Below are positions 59,901 through 64,000 of a stretch of 64,000 bases of DNA, one piece after another. Location: positions 868,001 to 932,000 of the forward strand of contig NC_052475.1 of NCBI RefSeq assembly GCF_009730915.1, given 5' to 3'. Both the position numbers and the translations under genes were made by a program. This DNA comes from Dioscorea cayenensis subsp. rotundata (lineage: Eukaryota > Streptophyta > Magnoliopsida > Dioscoreales > Dioscoreaceae). Positions within the stretch are counted from its first letter, which is position 1, and each line of letters starts with the position of its first letter. The notes under the pieces were generated by a model. It saw only the letters and a program-made list of their open reading frames with translations, ran no database searches and was not told the origin of the DNA.

Positions 59901-61973
59901 ATTTTTTTATAAACAATAAAAAAATTAATTAATTAAAAAAAGAAACAATAGCAGATAAAAAAATAAAAAGATAAAAAAATAATAAAATAAAAAGATAAAA
60001 AAATGATAAAAAAGCGATAAAAAGATAAAAAAAGATAAAAAAATAAAAAGATTAAAAAAATAAAAAAATAAAAAAATAAATCATAATAAAAATAAAATAA
60101 ATAAAATGGGTAAAAATCACCCATGCAATCATGCATGAAAAGTGAAGCATCGAAGTCCCCACTGCTAAAAAATTTTCCCAGTCAAAGAGTGAAGTGGAAG
60201 GGTTTTGGAGTGGTCACTTTCCGTCTTGCTACTCCACTTGAGCCAAACAAGTGGAAGTGTCACATCAACTCCCACTTCCGTCACTTCGGTCTCCACTTCG
60301 GCGAACCAAACACGCCCTAAGTTGCCAAGGTTATTGGAAAAAACTTTTTCTGTTACTATTATTGATCTGTTCAGTCATAATTTCATTCTTCTTTCTAAAT
60401 GGAATCTATGATTTTAAATTTGGCATCGATGAGTGCTTCACACCTTTTCTGGTTTTGTCTTAAATTGTACATGGAGCTCACACGCACAATGTACTATACA
60501 AGTAAATTGAAGACAGTAATGGGAATAATTTTTTTGAAAGCAAAAGGTTTTCAATACAGAAAAAGTACGTTAGGTTTGTTTTAATTACTGATTCTTCTGT
60601 GGATAGACACTACTTTAAGAAGATACCTAAATAATTAGCAATCATTTGTTCACAATAACAAATGTAAAGATATCATAATAGGGCCATTGTTTTAAATTAG
60701 TTAACATGGAGCTGGGTCACTGAGTATTATCTCTGTAGCCTGGCAGGTTTTGCAGTGAGTTCAGACTTAGTCAACATCTTGCCTATTTTATATTATCTAT
60801 TTGTAAATCTTGCCTTTCATTCTTTCTTACCAAAATCTTATGATTCAGATGGGAGGAGACGCAGACGACGATCTTTGCCTCTTGTAATGCATAAGAAAAG
60901 GAGAAGGATATTACCATTTGTTCCAAGTGAAGATTCAAAGCGACGACTTGAACAAATGGGTTCTCTAGCAACAGCATTAACAGCATTGCACATGGAGTTC
61001 AGCAATGACTTAACCTATATGCCTGGAATGGCCCCTCGATCTGCTAATCGGGCCAATTTAGAAAGGGGCGGCATGCAGGTACTGAGTATTTCTTTCATCT
61101 TTTGAGCCACCTTTCCTATTCTGATACTGGTTACCTTCAATATAAAAAGATCACACATTCATCAGGTTCTCTGCAAAGAAGATAAGGAGGCAATTGAACT
61201 CTGCAGAAGCATGTACAAGAGAGGAGAGTGTCCTCCCCTAAAAGTAGTCTATGATAAACTTGAAGGGTATTTTTCTTGCCATAACTTGGAGTCAATTAGT
61301 TATGTTTTAGTAAATGAATATGAAGTAGACCTTTTGTCGTGAAGTTTTACTGTCGAGGCTGATGGCCCAATAAAGGATATGACCTTTATCACTGAGTATA
61401 CTGGCGACGTGGATTTCTTAAAAAACCGAGAACATGATGATGGCGACAGCATGATGACTCTTCTATTAACAACAAATTTATCTGACAGTCTAGTGATCTG
61501 TCCTGATAAACGTGGAAACATTGCTCGTTTCATCAATGGCATCAACAACCATACATCGTAAGCTCAGACCATCAATTTTTTTCTCTTGTTTTGCTATCTG
61601 TTTGTATCGAACTCTAGTTTATATTGGAACTTTTCTGTCAATAGTATCACTCTTCTTAAAAACCAGACTTCCTAAATGAATTGTTATTCATCCAACAAAC
61701 TTGAGATGCAGTCTTGTATATCTTGAGGTGAAGTCTGTTTGTAAAGAATAGCATTGCTCTTTATGTTATTTGACAATCTCCGGCTGTTATGCCTAAATTC
61801 GTTCATTTTGCAGGGACGGTAAGAAGAAGCAAAATCTAAAATGTGTCAGATATAGCGAAGACGGTGAGTGTAGAGTTTTTTTGATCGCTTGCCGTGATAT
61901 ATGCAAAGGAGAGAGGCTATATTACGACTACAATGGATATGAACATGAGTATCCAACTCAGCATTTTGTCTGA
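56996..61973 (+). CDS. ATXR6: PHD-SET histone H3K27 monomethyltransferase (ATXR5/6 type)
   Basis: Six exons: 56996-57323, 57427-57519, 60849-61078, 61166-61266, 61345-61557 and 61814-61973. All introns are GT-AG and in phase, giving 374 residues (Arabidopsis ATXR5 and ATXR6 have about 350-380). A PHD finger has all eight ligands (C58, C61, C73, C76, H81, C84, C99, C102) and normally reads unmodified H3K4. A PCNA-interacting PIP box QTKIVDFF is at 115-122. A basic stretch (DGRRRRRRSLPL) precedes the domain from RRLEQMGSLATALTAL to the SET core (FINGINNH, GERLYYDYNGYEHEYPTQHFV). The enzyme monomethylates H3K27 on replication-dependent H3.1 at the fork, keeping heterochromatin silent and preventing re-replication. 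FPLMQTKI and the HFV end favour ATXR6 over ATXR5. Intron 2 is 3329 bp and carries repeats and a MITE. Confidence 0.94.
57560..58470. repeat. Three-unit degenerate tandem repeat in ATXR6 intron 2
   Basis: Units open with atgaatagtgagaatgc (57566), atgaatagtgaggatgc (57862) and ataaatagtgagaatgc (58251). Each continues through a gttgg/tggtgcattcatcat block, a ctcattctctatttgttcc-like block, ccatgcttgcattctta, tattgcatattcttattcat and a gttttgattttaggc-like end. The second unit is longer than the first (about 390 versus 296 bp). Confidence 0.8.
59521..60317. mobile_element. Tourist-like MITE (PIF/Harbinger type) with TAA duplication
   Basis: The left terminus GGGTGCGTTTGGTTCG (59521) and right terminus CGAACCAAACACGCCC (ending 60317) are inverted repeats matching at 14 of 16 positions. 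They are flanked by TAA at 59518-59520 and 60318-60320, a 3-bp TWA duplication typical of PIF/Harbinger. Subterminal CCGAAGTGG motifs are repeated in inverted orientation. The centre (about 59780-60110) is almost pure A/T with aaaaaataaaaagat-type repeats, and no transposase is encoded. Length is 797 bp. It lies wholly in ATXR6 intron 2, so it is spliced out. Confidence 0.88.
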
Positions 61974-62567
61974 GTTTTTGCTTTTAGGTGCATTAATTTG
62001 ATCTCATACATTATCATGAACCAAAAAGTTTTAGTATTGAAAAAATCATTTTTGACATAGCTATTAGTTGATCCTTTCATTTGTAATAGGCCTTCAGATT
62101 TATTGTCAGTTCATCATTTCATGTAATATGCCTGATTGATGGCAAAAACTGTTGAGTCCAACCAACCAACAGCAAAAATTTTACCATTTGTTTTAGTTGC
62201 CGGTGTAATCTGTCAAATGAGACTTTCGAGTTTTGCATAACTTTTAATCATCAATTTTTTTTTTCTCTATATTTTTAGTTACTTCAATTGACAAAAGCTG
62301 TCTTGTTTTTCAGATGATTAAATCACATTTGTTTATATACCCTTCAATTCATTGCTGTTATTTCTTTATAAAGGCTGTTGATAAAGAATTAATGTAAAAA
62401 ATATTATATATTCAAACTATCATCCATATGTATATATGTATGTATTTATAAGTTTTTCAACAGGATATTTAAACAAATAGAATTAATTTTGTAAGGTATA
62501 TAAATAAACATAATTTTTACAAAAATATTTAGCAATTTCCCCATACTAGATGGGTATGATTAAGACT

Positions 62568-62568
<1 letters not shown>

Positions 62569-62612
<44 letters not shown>
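62569..62612. repeat. (TA)n(GA)n compound microsatellite
   Basis: About 11 TA units run straight into about 11 AG units, directly before a palindromic repeat unit. Confidence 0.95.
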
Positions 62613-62613
<1 letters not shown>

Positions 62614-62960
62614 AAAAATCATCTCGGGATGTTCATAGGAACATTCCCATATATTAAAAAGGTATGTACAATAAATTCCAAATAAAAATTGTTAAGACAG
62701 TTCAATATCAACGTCGGTAGATATATAATTTACAAACATACTCAGAAGACGCTATTATCCACTCGTACCAAATGGGATTTGATTAAAACTTACATATAGA
62801 GAAAGAGAAGATTATTTAGGAACGTTCATAAAAACATCCCCAAATATTAAAAAAATGTATGTATAATAAATTCCAAATGAAAATTGTTGAGGCTGTTCAA
62901 TATCAACATTGGTAGGAGTATATGATCTACAAAAGTACTTCTTTGAACGCAACCTCATGT
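62613..62960. repeat. Two-unit tandem repeat with palindromic core (copies 2 and 3 of dispersed family)
   Basis: Unit 1 (62613-62740) and unit 2 (62805-62945) share order and wording: an imperfect palindrome (62626-62648; 62818-62841), a ccc-aatattaaaaa segment, tatgtacaataaattccaaa, then ttgttaagacagttcaatat, caacgtcggtag and a tatatgatctacaaa-like end. They are offset by about 190 bp. The unit begins after a TA/GA microsatellite, as does the related copy at 42255. Confidence 0.75.
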
Positions 62961-63508
62961 ATATATATATATATATATATATATAGTATATTATATGCTA
63001 AACAATATTAGACCAAGATATGATAATTTTAAATAAATTTAATAATTTCATGAATTGATTGATATATAAATTTAGAAAATAATTACTAAATATGGTTATT
63101 ATTATCATTATTAAATATATATTAATATATATTTAGCCGGAAAACACGCAACGAAATGGCCATGAGTTATGGTTTTGTTGGGCAGTTGATCACAAGATGA
63201 ACGGTGGAGATGAGATCTTTGGCGTGGGCCCCAACAAACGGTCCATATATGTGAATCCGGTACACACTCATTACTCAAGGGCAAATCCGTCATTTAAGCA
63301 ATGCGAATCATGGTCGGGATTTAAACATAGAGCTTTTTAAAAACCCTCCTTCACTCTTCCCCATGAAAGAAGCAAAGCAAGACCGCAACTCGGAGATCGA
63401 ATTTGGGTTTTTTAGGGTTTCGATAAACCCTAGATTTCATCTCTACGTTCCAATTTCTCAGTGTTTTCTCTTTCTGGAAGTGATCGGTTGTGATCTCGGC
63501 CAGGAGCG

Positions 63509-64000
63509 ATGGGGAGGGTGATGGCGAACCTCAAGGCTTTGATGGAGGAGTTCAAGGTTCGGACTGTGTACTGGGCCATCTGCATCTTCGTCATCTCTTA
63601 CTTCTTGTCTCGTGAGTTTCTCTGCCTTTAAATTTTTCTGCTGTTCTTGGTTTTTGCTAATAATCTTGTGTTGTTTTTTTCCGTATGCTAATTAGTAGAG
63701 CTGATTGCAGTTGCTGATTTTTCATGGCATCGTTCAATGAGATTGATTTCCTAATTGCTAACCCTAGTTAGGCATTGGCAATGAGAATTTTAGATTGGGA
63801 AACGCTCTGTATGTTTAGCAAAAAAAGATTATCTTTTGAAGAGAAAAAAAAATTCTTGTTTTGTGGGATCTGCTTAATGTGAACTGTAATAAGATTGCTT
63901 CTTGTTTTCTTTGCATTACTTAATGTGTATTATGTGGTATTAATTTGTTCTGAAACACTTGGCCTTGGGATATTTTTGTGGCTTGTAGACACGAGTAAAT
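63509..64000 (+). CDS. PXA-domain sorting nexin family protein, 5' end (cut by window edge)
   Basis: Exon 1 is 63509-63611, followed by a GT-AG intron and the first 12 bases of exon 2 (63989-64000). The visible 38 residues are MGRVMANLKALMEEFKVRTV, YWAICIFVISYFLS, then HTSK. A short amphipathic start followed by one membrane helix and SHTSK is the beginning of plant PXA-PX-nexin_C proteins (SNX13/14-like), which are membrane-anchored in the endomembrane system. The rest lies beyond the window, so the PXA and PX domains cannot be checked. The first ATG of the leader is used. Confidence 0.7.

Larger units (their letters stand above)
61974..63340. other. Intergenic between ATXR6 and the sorting nexin gene
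   Basis: ATXR6 3' UTR is followed by AT-rich DNA with TA/AG microsatellites (62569-62612, 62958-62985) and a two-unit palindromic repeat (62590-62960). From about 63130 to 63340 the DNA is more complex and leads into the leader of the next gene. No gene is called. Confidence 0.6.

Noticed and set aside
59680-60136. Phe/Tyr/Leu-rich frames suggesting a membrane protein
   Set aside because: They arise from A/T-only repeat DNA inside the MITE.

Overview
This window is nuclear DNA from a flowering plant. The genes are split by GT-AG introns, the spacers are very AT-rich, and every confident protein matches a plant-specific or plant-type family. Gene composition is uneven: the mitoferrin-like and U-box genes are GC-rich with few or no introns, while the others are AT-rich with many introns. 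That pattern, together with the PRAF protein sequence, suggests a non-grass monocot. This is an inference and the species is not identified. A nuclear copy of plastid ycf1, a gene that grasses have lost from their plastids, fits the same picture.

Layout. 1-477 (-): 5' end of a G-type lectin receptor kinase. 0.5-7.3 kb: AT-rich spacer with a three-unit tandem repeat and a SINE-like remnant. 7.7-13.6 kb (+): PH-RCC1-FYVE-BRX (PRAF) protein. 14.7-17.1 kb (+): WNK kinase. 17.1-20.8 kb: spacer with a dead LINE RNase H fragment. 20.8-22.0 kb (-): PUB25/26-type U-box ligase. 22.0-28.0 kb: spacer with a four-unit degenerate tandem repeat and long TA/TTA microsatellites. 28.0-28.3 kb (+): IDA-like signalling peptide. 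30.4-32.4 kb (-): SDH5, a plant-specific subunit of mitochondrial complex II. 32.7-33.8 kb: candidate non-autonomous DNA transposon. 35.9-37.4 kb (-): RZ-1A RNA-binding protein. 37.4-43.3 kb: spacer with a plastid ycf1 fragment and a possible small promoter-plus-exon unit. 44.8-48.0 kb (+): WD40 protein with a long, uORF-rich leader. 48.3-49.4 kb (+): plastid mitoferrin-like carrier. 49.4-53.6 kb: spacer with a degenerate duplication, a SINE-like piece and a 5'-truncated LINE with a 15-bp target-site duplication. 53.6-54.3 kb (-): MKS1-type VQ protein. 57.0-62.0 kb (+): ATXR6-type H3K27 monomethyltransferase whose 3.3-kb second intron holds tandem repeats and a 797-bp Tourist-like MITE. 63.5-64.0 kb (+): start of a PXA-domain sorting nexin.

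The genes form no cluster or pathway. They are independent housekeeping and signalling genes. Several carry readable promoter signatures: an E2F site at ATXR6, site II motifs at SDH5 and RZ-1A, and a telobox at RZ-1A. I found no convincing new multi-gene system. The points most worth checking are the IDA-like ligand with Gln where Arg is usual, the WNK 3' end where an in-frame stop lies inside a possible 69-nt intron, the ycf1 fragment, and the MITE in the ATXR6 intron. Exon boundaries were assigned by eye from splice dinucleotides, phase and family similarity.
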